From Plasmodium malariae (Eukaryota > Apicomplexa > Aconoidasida > Haemosporida > Plasmodiidae), in assembly GCF_900090045.1 (NCBI RefSeq), contig NC_041784.1, positions 1,309,501-1,373,500 on the forward strand: a stretch of 64,000 nucleotides of DNA, written 5' to 3'. The translations under genes were made by a program, and so were the position numbers. The notes under the pieces were generated by a model that worked only from the letters and a program-made list of their open reading frames with translations, was not told the origin of the DNA and ran no database searches. This document shows positions 52,201 to 62,401 of this stretch, piece after piece. Within the stretch, counting starts at the first letter, position 1. Each line of letters starts with the position of its first letter.

Positions 52201-53418
52201 TGCTGCATCACTATGTGCTGTACCATCATTTGACAACGTGCTTATGTAGTTTATTAAATCCGCGTAATGCTTCCCTTCCTGTGGTACACTAATGGCATTA
52301 CTGCTGCTACACATATTTGAATTGTTACTATATAATGAAACGTTCTTTTGTTCTCCTTTACTCGTTATCATATGATTACCCTGTTTTGCATTATACATAC
52401 CCAAATCATTATTATAATAACTCCTTTGATTTATTACATTGCTAAGTATATTATTGCTACTACTTCCATAGGAGTAGTTTACAACATCATTGGTCATATT
52501 AAATATTTTTTCCTTTTCCCATATATTGTCATTTAACTTTTTAACAGTTAAATTATTAAATGCCTTGTTGTAATACCCTTTTTCAGCACTTTCCAACGGT
52601 ATTATATTATTTTTTTCTAAAAAAATAGCTGTTTCTTCATATTCTTTGGATTTACTACTTTTATCCTTTGGTATATCTAAATGACTATATATATGGGAAG
52701 TAGAACGTAGTTCGCATTCCCCACACTCTGTATATGTTCCTCTCATTTCGTCTAACACATTTGTAAATACTATATCGTCTTTTTTTACAATTCCGTCTTT
52801 ATATTTATTGTACATGCGTAAAATGTTTTCTCGTGTGGGTATTGTTAGGTTGTTTGTTGGTGTACTTCTCTCATGTACTTCACTTAGTGCAGTCTCTACT
52901 GCTTTTTCTATTGTACCGTGTCGATATTCACTTGTTAAGTTTTCCCCTGCTATGAATGCGTCGTTCTTAACTCCTCCGCTGTTATGACCATGACCTTGTA
53001 GAGGAAGTAGTAGTAGTTCCTGCTGATGTAGTTCATGCTTCTTCTGTTGTAACTCTTCATCTTTTTGTTCTTTCTCTTTGTCTTTCTCCACCACCACCTC
53101 CTCCTCTTTTCCATTCTCATTTGAATCTACGCAGTTCGTCTGGTATCTTCCCCCCTCATTCCGCTGTTCGTTCATATCGTTACTAAGAGAGCATTCATTA
53201 TTTAAGAAATTCCATGGTACACTGTTATTAGCGGAGTTTGAAAATATAATATTATCTGAGCAATACATATCGTAAAATAACTCTTCTTCATTTTTCTTCT
53301 TACAGTTTGGATAACAGTTATAATCTTCGATTTCTTTTTCCTTTTTACCGAAAGCACATAGAAGCAATACATTTTTTACCTTTTCATCCCCTTCCCCCTT
53401 GTGTTCTCTCTTAAGCAT
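49111..53418 (-). CDS. giant repeat-rich protein, 5' part (frame broken in repeat)
   Basis: A 1,435-codon frame from MLKREHKGEGDEKVKNVLLL. The N-terminal 100 residues are mixed and Cys-containing (LCAFGKKEKEIEDYNCYPN), the rest hydrophilic and Asn/Ser/Thr-rich. It contains four independent tandem arrays: PPLQSTPPLQ-type proline repeats (51170-51400), SKTSNMANI nonapeptides (50605-50815), a Thr run, and SNKQNI/SNKLNI hexapeptides (49800-50140). A Cys cluster CTSCNYNNNTCCSKC (about 50,440-50,500) could bind a metal, but the spacing matches no family I know. The frame ends in SSIEVEA only because of the missing base in the 30-bp repeat; with it the protein continues through the next ORF to about 2,130 codons. 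No membrane or signal segment and no catalytic domain is seen. Function unknown. Confidence 0.83.
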   Translation of the reverse strand: MLKREHKGEGDEKVKNVLLLCAFGKKEKEIEDYNCYPNCKKKNEEELFYDMYCSDNIIFSNSANNSVPWNFLNNECSLSNDMNEQRNEGGRYQTNCVDSNENGKEEEVVVEKDKEKEQKDEELQQKKHELHQQELLLLPLQGHGHNSGGVKNDAFIAGENLTSEYRHGTIEKAVETALSEVHERSTPTNNLTIPTRENILRMYNKYKDGIVKKDDIVFTNVLDEMRGTYTECGECELRSTSHIYSHLDIPKDKSSKSKEYEETAIFLEKNNIIPLESAEKGYYNKAFNNLTVKKLNDNIWEKEKIFNMTNDVVNYSYGSSSNNILSNVINQRSYYNNDLGMYNAKQGNHMITSKGEQKNVSLYSNNSNMCSSSNAISVPQEGKHYADLINYISTLSNDGTAHSDAAHDGVIHNNVESNDGSTDLKGDQGEKDKKLKKILPHFDNTVLLDTSNFFYKEYDNSVCTNDYYGSNRSYTISYDKKGTNFNIGEKKSLYNPEQVQVKYPNIMSDENFILLKNEKENNSDISQTREMIYFNDKEDGQKDTTVDVVSALADGTYTDQRLFEHLFDGYKFGRSVEYIQTGGGSRERSRNRYTRSNSKEGDNGGVSCSNHGHSSNECTRDESYTCPYIDTETGLRGKLRNFSPQFLCFNKKVNSTNEDINRGINKMILPLPSSFLPSTPPLSSNHPLQSTPPLQSTPPLQFTPPLQFTPPLSSNPPLQSTPPLPSTPPLPSTPPLQSTPPLHSIPPLPSPSSLSSIPSFPSISLQAHCEKGNCLSSARRCGSTLNAPRNNREREYLERPIHVFSKKKKDYERVQGNDSNLEKKELAPFSLNEETPSSSSRNLGIKIACEQIEQMFNPHSAENTENKYNLANTSKTSSIANTSKTSNMANISKTSNMANISKTSNMANISKTSNMANISKTSNLANTSNLANTSNLANPSNNLHLIRGKDKNEMAERSLTALSLFSKYDRAKDHGRCTSCNYNNNTCCSKCKNNMNIFKTTTTTTTTTTTTTTSEGKVLTSNVPEDGNDKYKNLFLDRRVYAHVNKDLLSDNNNNKLICYEDILKYSEKEKDNTYISSISSRNNAIIKKQNELNISNKLNISNKLNISNKLNISNNLNISNKLNISNKLNVSNKLNISNKLNISNKLNISNKQNISNKQNISNKLNISNKQNISNKQNISNKQNISNKQNISNKQNISNKLNISNKFYCGQIRNSIFQFNIDKHEEKKKPISEKNISLLQKIFMNQYRNKENTKCVDNYYKIVETKKKEQNESSSSVIPMDTNGYVSTYDQSDEHNRNTIIVNPEKVRIGRNNILKDEIIKSTYGRAERYPYQPSTILKDNGVNLLKYFKINFEKSRHSTNKGNGTPDERATEYVRGVSSNRGRSIGVSSNRGRSIGVSSNRGRSIGVSSNRGRSIGVSSNRGRSIGVSSIEVEA
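49800..50140 (-). repeat. 18-bp coding repeat encoding SNKQNI/SNKLNI
   Basis: About nineteen copies of atttgatatattctgttt and atttgatatattcaattt (or aatttg) on the plus strand. The Q and L forms are arranged in blocks, a sign of stepwise unit duplication. Confidence 0.94.
50605..50815 (-). repeat. 27-bp coding repeat encoding SKTSNMANI
   Basis: Several copies of aagttttagaaatgtttgcc plus atgttag, with shorter 18-bp edge copies (NTSNLA). Confidence 0.9.
51170..51400 (-). repeat. 18-bp coding repeat, Pro-rich
   Basis: About a dozen copies of ggaggtgtagattgcaaa with variants, encoding TPPLQS or TPPLPS on the minus strand. Confidence 0.92.
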
Positions 53419-54124
53419 TTTTGCTCGCTTCGTTTCTGTTCACCAGTAAAGATGCAATAAAGAAGGAGAAATAAAAAAAAATAAAAGGGAAAAAAAAAAT
53501 AAAATAAAATAAAATAAACAACAAAGGGGATGAGAAGAGTAGTAGTGACGTGATTACACTTGATGAAGCTTCAACAAAACGTTGAACTGCACAATTGCAC
53601 AATTGCACAACTGCTCAACTGGTTCTCTTAATAGATTAAGATATCTACTAATGATCAAGTAAGAAATTTATATGAAAAAAAAAAAAAAATTTAAGAAGCG
53701 AAAAGAAGAACAACGCTTCCACTAACTGCAACTGTAACAGCTGAATATATGTCATAAAAATATTCAAGCAAAAAAGGGAAAAAAAATAAAAATTAAATAA
53801 ATAGATAATTAGATGGACAACAAATAGACAATTAAATAGACATTTATATGGATACTTAAATAAATAGGAAAAAAGACGAATAGATTAATGAATGGATTAA
53901 TACAAACTGTGTTAAATTGCTTTTTCAAAATGTGCATATACAACACATAGACATCACCACAAAAAAAAAAAAAAAAAAAAAAAAATATACGTAAAAAATG
54001 AAAAATAGCATTATATGGTTAACAAATTATATAATAAAAAATATAAGATAAGGGTCCAATATGAGTACGTTATATTATATTAATACATAATAATACATTG
54101 CTCCAGGCTCTTGAACATTTTTCT

Positions 54125-54676
54125 TTAAAAGAATTCATCATTTACAAGTAGTCGCGCTTTCGTGTGGCAGTAGGCCGACGGGTGTGCGCTTATAAAAAAA
54201 AAAAATAATAATATGTAAACCGCGAATGAACGGCCAATAAACGAATGAATGAACGAATGAACAATGTATAAACAAATAAGCGAATGAACAATGCATAAAC
54301 AAATGAGCGAGTGAACGAATGAACAATGCATAAACAAATAAGCGAATAAACGAATGAACAATGTATAAACAAATAAGCGAATGAACGAATGAACATTGCA
54401 TAAACAAATAAGCGAATAAACGAATGAACAATGTATAAACAAATAAGCGAATAAACGAATGAACAATGCATAAACAAATAAGCGAATAAACGAATGAACA
54501 ATGTATAAACAAATAAGCGAATAAACGAATGAACAATGTATAAACAAATAAGCGAATGAACGAATGAGAATACGTTCCCGCGTTGAGTGTACGCAGAAGC
54601 ACATCGTCTGTTCTCCTATTTCCAAAACCACATAATTACCAGAAGTAACATCATACAACAAACATGTATGTAACAT
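54125..54676 (-). CDS. candidate small gene interrupted by a minisatellite
   Basis: ATG at 54676 opens a protein-like segment, MLHTCLLYDVTSGNYVVLEI then GEQTMCFCVHSTRE, before the frame enters a minisatellite of about 34 bp (54240-54562) that stays open. After the array the region around 54,190-54,140 is again protein-like in two frames (TPVGLLPHESATTCK or AHPSAYCHTKARLL). Either the whole 183-codon frame is coding, or the array is an intron; a donor GTACAC after CFC joins in phase 0 to an acceptor ATAAG before RTPVGLLPH. Family unknown, start tentative. Confidence 0.33.
   Translation of the reverse strand: MLHTCLLYDVTSGNYVVLEIGEQTMCFCVHSTRERILIRSFAYLFIHCSFVYSLICLYIVHSFIRLFVYALFIRLFAYLFIHCSFVYSLICLCNVHSFIRLFVYTLFIRLFAYLFMHCSFVHSLICLCIVHSLICLYIVHSFIHSFIGRSFAVYILLFFFFISAHPSAYCHTKARLLVNDEFF
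54240..54562. repeat. minisatellite, unit about 34 bp
   Basis: Roughly nine copies of a unit like aataagcgaataaacgaatg followed by aacaatgtataaac, with cataaac/tataaac and gaatgaacga variants. Confidence 0.92.
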
Positions 54677-55243
54677 AAAAAATTAAGAATAGAATGTTAA
54701 AGAATAAAATTGCGAATCCTATTCTGCTGTGTACAAGAATGTGAGCATTTCAAATGATACACTTTTTTTTTTTTTTCTTTTTAACACATTCTATATGTTC
54801 TTTTTTATAATCAGAAAAAATCAAAAAAAAAAAAAAAATAGAAACAATCATTATAAAAAATATTATACTCAAATATAAATTTCCTCAAAAGGAATGACGT
54901 AGAATATGCCAAATATAAAAGATACGAATGAAAATAGAGATATACAAATGGGGAGATGAGAAGAATAAAAAAAAAAAAAAAAAAAAAAAGTGCCAAGTGT
55001 CGGGCTTGGAAATTGCTGGATGTTCTGCGCTTTTTCACATTTCAAATATGCAACAGCTTCAGAGTGAAAAAAAAAAAAAAAAAAAAAAAAAAGAGGGTAC
55101 AATAAAGCAAAGCAAATGTAAGTGTAAATGAATATAGAACACCCAAGAATGCTATTTTGTTACATATGTCGAATGCGAATGGAATAAAAATACTCATACG
55201 TAAAGATAAAACTACTATAATATTAAGAAGAATACATGCATGA

Positions 55244-55472
55244 ATGCATACGAGCATACGTAATACATGCATACATAATACGTGCATACGTAATATGTGC
55301 ATACGTAATATGTGCATACGTAATATGTGCATACGTAATATGTGCATACGTAATATGTGCATACGTAATATGTGCATACGTAATATGTGCATACATAATA
55401 CGTGCATACATAATACGTGCATACATAATACGTGCATACATAATACGTGCATACATAATACGTGCATGCATA
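55244..55472. repeat. 15-bp minisatellite
   Basis: About fifteen copies of catacgtaatatgtg, flanked on both sides by a variant form catacataatacgtg. Because 15 is divisible by 3 it is stop-free in several frames on both strands. Confidence 0.95.
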
Positions 55473-56095
55473 TATATTAGCTATGTCACATTATTGCGAA
55501 AAATTGAAGAGAACTTTTCGTTTTTGCATTAACGCGTTCAGGCGACATCATGTTATACAGATAAGGGTGTTTGAAAATACTGTATCTTGATATAGAGAGA
55601 AACAAAAATTCGTCTTCCTTTATTTTATTATTTTTGCCTTAAGCAGTAAGAAGTCTAAAAAAAATATTGTCATGTTCCATATAATTTGAAAGCATTGGTT
55701 ATGTATTGAAAATATGTATTCCTTGTATAAATTTATTACATATCTCACATTTGGTACATTTTTGCTTTTTTATACATCTCCATGTTTATTCTTTAATTTT
55801 TACATATTTATTAAGTAGTTTTTATATTTTCTCATTTTTTTACTTTATTATAGTGTGTTATGGTTTGCTTTATTTTGTATTACTTAGTTTTATTTATTTT
55901 TTGCTTTCTTCTTGCTCCTTTCCCTTCCACCACAACATTTGTCAATTACGCTCCAACAGGAAATATGGCAGTTCGTTTGACTTACACATAAAGTACACAA
56001 TATCAATTGCCTTTTTTTTTTTTTTTTTTTTTGAGAAAAAATAAAAGAATCCGAACGTTTTCCTGAACATGCTTGAATTAACTATACATATGAGT

Positions 56096-56128
<33 letters not shown>

Positions 56129-56882
56129 AACGAAGTTCGATATAACGCTTTTTTATTATACGTCAGGAGAGTTATAAAATGCTCACGTCTGCTTATAAAT
56201 TGGAGCATTTAATTTTTACTTTATGCTTTTTTTTTGAACGTTTTGAACGAAATGTTTGTTAAAGTTTCCTCCATTACATGGTTGTTCTGTATTTAAAAAC
56301 TGACATGATATAACACGTAGCATTAACTTGATTACTTTGTTTATAGAATAAGTGAGACAGAGCGCGCAGAAATGAACAAGTAAATTTACTAAATGGTATA
56401 GCACGTTGTATAGTACTTAAAAAAAATTTTATTTTTTAATAAACAAATTACACATAGTTGTAGAAAAGGGAAAAAAAAAAAATAGAAATAAAAATGTACA
56501 AAAGAGCAATTATGCAAATGTGCAAATGTGCAAATGTGCAAATGTGCAAATGTGCAATACATGTATATTAAGTTAAGCTGTTTCCAATTTTTCCTTCCAA
56601 TTTTTACGAGTTTATTAAGACAAACATATGGAGGTTTATTTTTCGAACATAACTACATACATGTGTGTAGGTACATTTTGTGTACATCTCCATCCATTTG
56701 AGTGGAGAGGAGGGGAGAAGGGGTTAACGGGAGCGCTTCATTCGATGAAACAAGTTTGTTAAACGTTTATCGGTTACTCGCATTACCAAGAGAGGAGTGT
56801 CATATGTGATATATGTACACCAAATGCAAACATATATGCCCGGTACATATCTCATGATACTAGGATAGTGCAAATAATTTAC

Positions 56883-56957
56883 CTGAAAAAATGATGCGCG
56901 TTGAAGAATAAACCAAACGGCTACACCCTTGCCAGTCCCCTTTAAAGCGGGAAGCAT
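56883..56957 (-). CDS. candidate first exon, small unresolved gene
   Basis: ATG at 56957 opens 25 codons, MLPALKGTGKGVAVWFILQ then RASFFQ, ending exactly at a CAG followed by a GTAAAT donor. Composition is unlike the surrounding satellites. A possible next exon lies near 56,670-56,600 (after TATGTAG: LCSKNKPPYVCLNKL, phase 0). A possible last exon lies near 56,285-56,220 (NNHVMEETLTNISFK). Phases are compatible for the first joint, but I could not complete the gene. The basic, Gly-rich start could be an organelle-targeting sequence. Confidence 0.33.
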
Positions 56958-56964
56958 GCATACA

Positions 56965-57145
56965 CATACATACGTACATATATGTAAACATTTATACACA
57001 TACATACGTACATATATGTAAACATTTATACACATACATACGTACATATATGTAAACATTTATACACATACATACGTACATATATGTAAACATTTATACA
57101 CATACATACGTACATATATGTAAACATTTATACACATACATACAT
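56965..57145. repeat. 34-bp minisatellite
   Basis: Five near-perfect copies of cacatacatacgtacatata followed by tgtaaacatttata, directly upstream of the candidate exon at 56957. Confidence 0.95.
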
Positions 57146-57868
57146 ATATACACATATACATACGCCTCTTTCAGTTTATTACATAATTCAATTTGGTAAA
57201 AAGTTAAAAAAAATAAGCTAATCAAAAATTTCCATCCCCCACAACTCGTAATTATGCAAAAGCACAATTAGGTAATGTGTAAGCGCATGCAATTAGGTGG
57301 ACGTGTCAGCAAGTTTAAGTTTACGGCACGCCTTTTGAAACACATTTTTAAATTTGTGTAACGGAAGGACATAAGTGCTCAGAAAATTAAATGATGATGA
57401 AACTTTTAATAAGGGCCTTGAATTTAAAAAAAGTAGGCAAACTCTTAACACAGAAATTTATACATATGAAAATACATATATATACAAACATATACGACAT
57501 GCAAAAGTTGAAACAAACGCTATCTACATGCTAACGAATGTCCGCATGCACACACATATCAACAAAAAATAAGATATGAAATAGAAAAACAACTACAGCG
57601 TGAAACAAAAAAGGTAACTCTACTTCTTTCAGCGGAGGTGTCCCCACAATGTGTATGAAAATGGACATGGAATGGAAATGCACACATATATACCCAGGTG
57701 CTAGTGATTTTGTAAACCGAAAAAAAGGGCACGTTAGAAGGGGTAAACCAAAAAGGGATATTTAGATAGGTTTAAGCAATGTAAAAGAGCCTAAATGATA
57801 TACACTAACCTGTATAAGCCAACTGATACTAGTCATCCACTATGCACCAACTACGCACGGTCTGAAAG

Positions 57869-59953
57869 CTAATTTCTTTTCTTTTTATCGAAGGATATTG
57901 CCTTTGCTATATCCTTGGTGAAGTCGTATCTGTTTGTAGCTTTGCCCATGGATAGCTGCTCCTTTGAAGAGACACCGTATTTTCCAATATTTTTTTTTTC
58001 CATTTTAGTTTTTTTGTTTTTGTCTATTAAGTAATTATTTCTCTTTTGTAATTGATTAATTCCATAAGCGCTATTTTTAAAAGAACTTATAAGCATTTTT
58101 TTCCTTTTCATTTTTTTAGCTCTTCTTAAAGATTTCTTTTCTTTTTTAGTAAGTTCCTTAGACTCTTTTACATGACCAGGTTTACACCTTTCCTCGGGTA
58201 ATTTTTTATTTGCATTGGATAAAATGAGAGGTGTACTTTCCTCTATATGTAAACAAGCGACTTTTTCATTTGTCTTAGTTAACAATGCAGGTTTCGGTAT
58301 ATAATTATCATTTGATAAGGAGTTACAACAATGCATTATTTTTTTAAACAAATTTATTAATTCAATTTTTTGTAAATTCATTTCTTTATTTTTTGATTGA
58401 CTATTTTCAATTTCTTCTTGATATTTCTTTGTGTATTCATCAAGTAAGTTTGTTTTACTTTTACAAAAATTTAGTTCATCAAAATTTACCTCCTCATTGT
58501 TGTTATTACCATTAGTGTTACTACTACTATCATTGTATGACAGATCTAAATCTTCGATTCTTTTTTTTTCCACATCATCGAACAGCATGTTTTTTATTCG
58601 TTGTTTAACGACCAGTTCTATTTCTTCATTCAACAAATTTTTTTTTTGACCCATTACGTTGTTCCGTAAATTGCCCCTTTCGTTTTCTCTATCATCATTA
58701 TCACTTCCTTCTCCCTCATCACTGTTCATTCCATATCCTACTGTTTTACTTATAAATGCGTCGTTATTATTATACGTGTTAACTTTCGGTATATCGACGT
58801 TCAATTTTAAAATGCTATTTTTGGGGCGATTAAAGCCATGCACTTCCCCTGTCAGGGACCAGTGCTTTTTTTCAATTAACTCTCTTTCGATTTTTTCTTT
58901 GTCCATCATTTTGATGTCCGCTCCGTTCATCTCGTCGTCCTGGTCATCAACTTCCACTTCATCATACATGTTCATCTCGTTTAGTTCCCTTTCGATTTTT
59001 TCGTCCACCCTTTTACCCTTTGCCATGGCTCCCCGATCTCGTCCCCGTTCCTCCGCGTCCTGTTCTTCCTCTTCTTCGCTATAGTCCATATCTGCCGTGT
59101 CCTGCTCTTGCTCCTCCTCCTCCTCCTCCTCCTCTTCTTCTTCTTCTTCTTCTTCTTCTTCACTATCGTCCATTTCTTCTGCTTCTTCCCCCTCTCTATC
59201 CGTGTAAAAATCTTCGTACCTGAGTTTGTTCGTCTCCTCATAATTGCACTCAAACTCGTTCAAGTCGTATTGGCTGTCATTTGCATTATCCGAGGAACTA
59301 TCTAATGAACTGTCATCCGAGTGCTTATCTAATACTTTGTTTTCTTCTTCCTCCAAAAACTGCTGCATCTCGTCCATATTAAAAAATCGATCTTCAATCA
59401 TAGTAGCTTCTTCCTCTGTTTTATCCTTTTCATTCGTAGTATTAGACTTTGAAGCGATTTTTATCTTTTCCTCTGCTTTATCACCTTTGTTTGTTGTCTT
59501 GCTCATTTTGTTCACTTGGACTATATCTCCGTTACCTGCCTGCCGCTTTAATTTTTTTTTTTTCTTTTTTTCATTTTGTTCATTTGTTCCACTTGTAATA
59601 CTAAGATGGGTATTTTCTCCCTCTTTATCATTTAGTATATTTTCAATATTTTTTTCAAAGCTATTAAAAAACTCAAGCAAATGATGAAGTTGTTTTTCTT
59701 TTATTATACATTGAATAAAATGCCAAAGTTGTTCTGAGTCAAAATCTGACTTGGTAATACAAATATTACTCACATGAAATTCATTATAAAAAAATTTTAT
59801 TAATATATTTGAAAAATATTCAATCATTTCTATTAATTCATTTTTCTCTACTTCGTTAACTTTACTTGATGAAGTTTGTAAGAACAACTTCTCGCTGTTC
59901 TTATTTAACGAACTGATTAAGTCCGTGTAATTTTTTACCTTTATTTGCTCCAT
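57869..59953 (-). CDS. MPP10: U3 small nucleolar ribonucleoprotein MPP10
   Basis: Single exon, 694 residues. MPP10 works with IMP3 and IMP4 in the U3 snoRNP (SSU processome) for 18S rRNA processing in the nucleolus. Family signatures appear in the expected order: EDRFFNMDEMQQFLEEEE (186-203), LRYEDFYTD (243-251), a long acidic tract (about 255-300), then KKHWSLTGEVHGFNRPKNSI (361-380), the counterpart of the conserved W-x-L-x-GEV-x-x-x-x-RP-x-NS block. The C-terminal part has EVNFDELNFCKSKTNLLDEY and LFKKIMHCCNSLSNDNYIPK, again typical of MPP10, and a basic RRAKKMKRKK nuclear-type signal near the end. Length is close to yeast and human homologues. The Glu run (17 or more residues) is a coding GAA/GAG repeat (59110-59165). 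The opposite-strand ORFs are shadows. Confidence 0.94.
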   Translation of the reverse strand: MEQIKVKNYTDLISSLNKNSEKLFLQTSSSKVNEVEKNELIEMIEYFSNILIKFFYNEFHVSNICITKSDFDSEQLWHFIQCIIKEKQLHHLLEFFNSFEKNIENILNDKEGENTHLSITSGTNEQNEKKKKKKLKRQAGNGDIVQVNKMSKTTNKGDKAEEKIKIASKSNTTNEKDKTEEEATMIEDRFFNMDEMQQFLEEEENKVLDKHSDDSSLDSSSDNANDSQYDLNEFECNYEETNKLRYEDFYTDREGEEAEEMDDSEEEEEEEEEEEEEEEEEQEQDTADMDYSEEEEEQDAEERGRDRGAMAKGKRVDEKIERELNEMNMYDEVEVDDQDDEMNGADIKMMDKEKIERELIEKKHWSLTGEVHGFNRPKNSILKLNVDIPKVNTYNNNDAFISKTVGYGMNSDEGEGSDNDDRENERGNLRNNVMGQKKNLLNEEIELVVKQRIKNMLFDDVEKKRIEDLDLSYNDSSSNTNGNNNNEEVNFDELNFCKSKTNLLDEYTKKYQEEIENSQSKNKEMNLQKIELINLFKKIMHCCNSLSNDNYIPKPALLTKTNEKVACLHIEESTPLILSNANKKLPEERCKPGHVKESKELTKKEKKSLRRAKKMKRKKMLISSFKNSAYGINQLQKRNNYLIDKNKKTKMEKKNIGKYGVSSKEQLSMGKATNRYDFTKDIAKAISFDKKKRN

Positions 59954-61135
59954 ATGTTTTACGGCAAAAGCCTCTGATTAGGACTCATTTTCAGTCGAGT
60001 CTCGTATATAAACATAGGCGTACGCTCATGAGCATTACGAACACATGTACATATATATGTACATATACATATACATATACGCGTACATATACCCGTAAAT
60101 GTAATTACTTCCAATAACTTAATAGTAAGCTCTTCCACAACAATTAAAGGAAAAACTCTTAATTACAAGATTTAAATTTATTACAAAAGAAACATAGCCT
60201 GTTTTATATGACTGCACAGTCATTTAACGAAACGGTATGTAGGGAAGCTTCAAATATATTAAGAACTTCCACCACTAAAAGCACGGGATGAACTTACAAA
60301 TGTGGTACATGTTCATAAGCGCATTTAAATGAATAAACAAATATACATACATATATATAAATACATACATATAAATAAATACATACATATAAATAAATAC
60401 ATACATATAAATAAATACATACATATAAATAAATACATACATATATATAAATACATACATATAAATAAATACATACATATATATAAATACATACATATAA
60501 ATAAATACATACATATAAATAAATACATACATATAAATAAATACATACATATATATAAATATATACATATATATAAATACATACATATAAATAAATACAT
60601 ACATATATATAAATACATACATATATATAAATACATACATACAGTGAGCAACTATTTTAAAGCCCAGTGTTTTTCGTTAAAATCGCGGCATTCCCCTTAG
60701 AGCAGCATATGCAAACATAAATGCAAAAACGTGGCAGGAAAAATAAATAAAAAATAAATAAAAAGTAAAAAATAAATAAAAAAATATAGTTAATATATGA
60801 AGAAAAAAAGAAAATAAACAATTCACACGATTTCATATTATCAATGAGTATGCTTTTAAAATAAACTTTCCCTTCGTGGCTTTTTTTTTTTTTTTTTTTT
60901 TTTATAACGTCATTTATATGCCATTTTTTGGCGCCATTTTGTAATGTCACATTATTATTATATTGCTTGTTCATATAAAAAAAAAAAAAAAAAAATATTT
61001 TTAAGCTTTAAACTTTCTGTTTTGTATTTTCAAAATATTGAAAAAATGGAAATCTGTGAGCTTATATAATTCTTACTTTTTTTACCGGTTGAAATGGAAA
61101 AGAATATTTTATCTCCAATTAGAGGTATTATATGT

Positions 61136-61167
<32 letters not shown>

Positions 61168-61333
61168 GTGTGCGTATATATGTATATGTATAGGTGCATA
61201 AACATTTATATGTAAAAATGTACGGGTACATGTGTTTACATGTTTACATACATTCGTCATTTACTCAAAAGGTAAGGACAAATTGTGTATGGATAGTATT
61301 CTGCATATATTTTCACTATATATTACGGTGTAG
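59954..61333. other. intergenic, upstream of MPP10
   Basis: The main content is the TATA/CATA satellite at 60335-60640 and A/T runs. A short plus-strand piece at about 61094 (MEKNILSPIRG before GTATTA) could be a first exon, but I cannot extend it. Confidence 0.6.
60335..60640. repeat. 18-bp satellite
   Basis: About seventeen copies of taaataaatacatacata with tatataaata variants. It gives stop-free frames of over 100 codons on both strands (KYIHIN and YMYVFI types). Confidence 0.95.
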
Positions 61334-61507
61334 TTAAAAGGAAGTGCAACGATTAACAAACGTTTTACAACACCCTAGGGCTATGGGCGTGTTGCAAAAT
61401 ATTTGTGTTACTTGACCAAAAACTGGAGTTCTAATAGCAGAAGTAAAAGCAGCAGGCGCAGGCGCAGAGGCTGTTACGTGCGCTACATTTGAATTGTCTG
61501 CGTCCAT
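61334..61507 (-). CDS. candidate small protein, 57 residues
   Basis: ATG at 61507, following a GC-richer stretch, opens a frame MDADNSNVAHVTASAPAPAA then FTSAIRTPVFGQ, VTQIFCNTPIALGCCKTF and a TAA at 61334. The Ala/Pro/Cys content and third-position bias differ sharply from the surrounding satellite DNA, which is the main support. A donor-like GTAACA follows PVFGQ, so the real exon may end there and splice downstream (an AG near 61,295 continues in phase 0 for a few residues). The helix with two Cys near the C-terminus could be membrane-associated. Unknown family. Confidence 0.42.
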   Translation of the reverse strand: MDADNSNVAHVTASAPAPAAFTSAIRTPVFGQVTQIFCNTPIALGCCKTFVNRCTSF

Positions 61508-61669
61508 ACCCCGAGAGCTTCTTTTTAATATGTTCATACATAATATAAAATATACGATATAATGGCACAATCCTATAAAATCGCACAGAATGATATATAG
61601 TTGTACATATATAAGTGTATGCATGTATACGTGTATATGTGTGTGAATATGTATATCGGTATGCATATT

Positions 61670-62401
61670 TTGTGGGCTAACTAATTTTACATATTACTTA
61701 ACTCACAAGCAACATGCTACAGGAATATGAACATGTAATGTGCGATGTTTGGCATTCATTACACTAAGATTCAACTGCAGTGAAACAGGGGGGGTCGAAT
61801 ATATAGCTAAAAAAATATTTCGTTTAAAAATGTATAATAGCAAGGTATTCTACTTTCTTCTCCTCTCTTTTGTTTTATCAGTTTTTTTTCGTTTTTTTTT
61901 TTTAATTTTTTGTTCAGTTTTTGTTTTTTTGTTTTTTTTGTCTTCATGTATAAATATAGTCTATTTGCTATTAAATAGCGAGTGTTGAATCCCCCCCCTT
62001 TGTGTTTTACTTTATTTTGTCCTTTTAAATTTCCCATGTTTTGACAAAAGAAAGATATATAGCTTTTAGCAAAACAATTTATTGTTATTCATTGTTCTGA
62101 GTTATGTTACATATTTAAGTGTTTTACATTAACATGAATTTTATTTATAGACATCTTTTGAAAAAATTTACAAGCCTTGTAAAAAATCAAAATTTTTTGT
62201 GTATTTAACTGCTATTGTGGGTCTTGAATAAATGATGCATCAACACTTCAGTAGGAGAGTAGCTACGAACGGGCAGCTCGTTAGATGCGTAACAGAATTA
62301 TTGAAAAATTTTAAGTGCAGAAGGTCTGAAAATTTAAATATGGGTGTACATACAAACATACATATGTATGTATATACATATGAATACATTTGCTTATGCG
62401 C
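61670..62401. other. intergenic, two weak ORFs
   Basis: A minus-strand frame at about 62037 (MGNLKGQNKVKHKGGGFNTR) and a plus-strand one at about 62232 (MMHQHFSRRVATNGQLVRC before a GTAACA donor) are protein-like at the start but fade into low-complexity sequence. Neither is called. Confidence 0.5.

Larger units (their letters stand above)
53419..57868. other. gene-poor, minisatellite-rich region with two weak exon candidates
   Basis: A 4.4-kb stretch between two minus-strand genes. It contains A/T runs and three minisatellites: about 34 bp at 54240-54562, 15 bp at 55244-55472 and 34 bp at 56965-57145. Candidate exons at 54125-54676 and 56883-56957 are listed separately. Near 57,390 a plus-strand piece (MMKLLIRALNLKK before a GTAGGC) is too weak to call. 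Confidence 0.6.

Noticed and set aside
55236..55532. Regularly spaced short repeats resembling a CRISPR array (also 16655-16835 and 60335-60640)
   Set aside because: Units are directly adjacent without unique spacers, and the DNA is eukaryotic; these are minisatellites.
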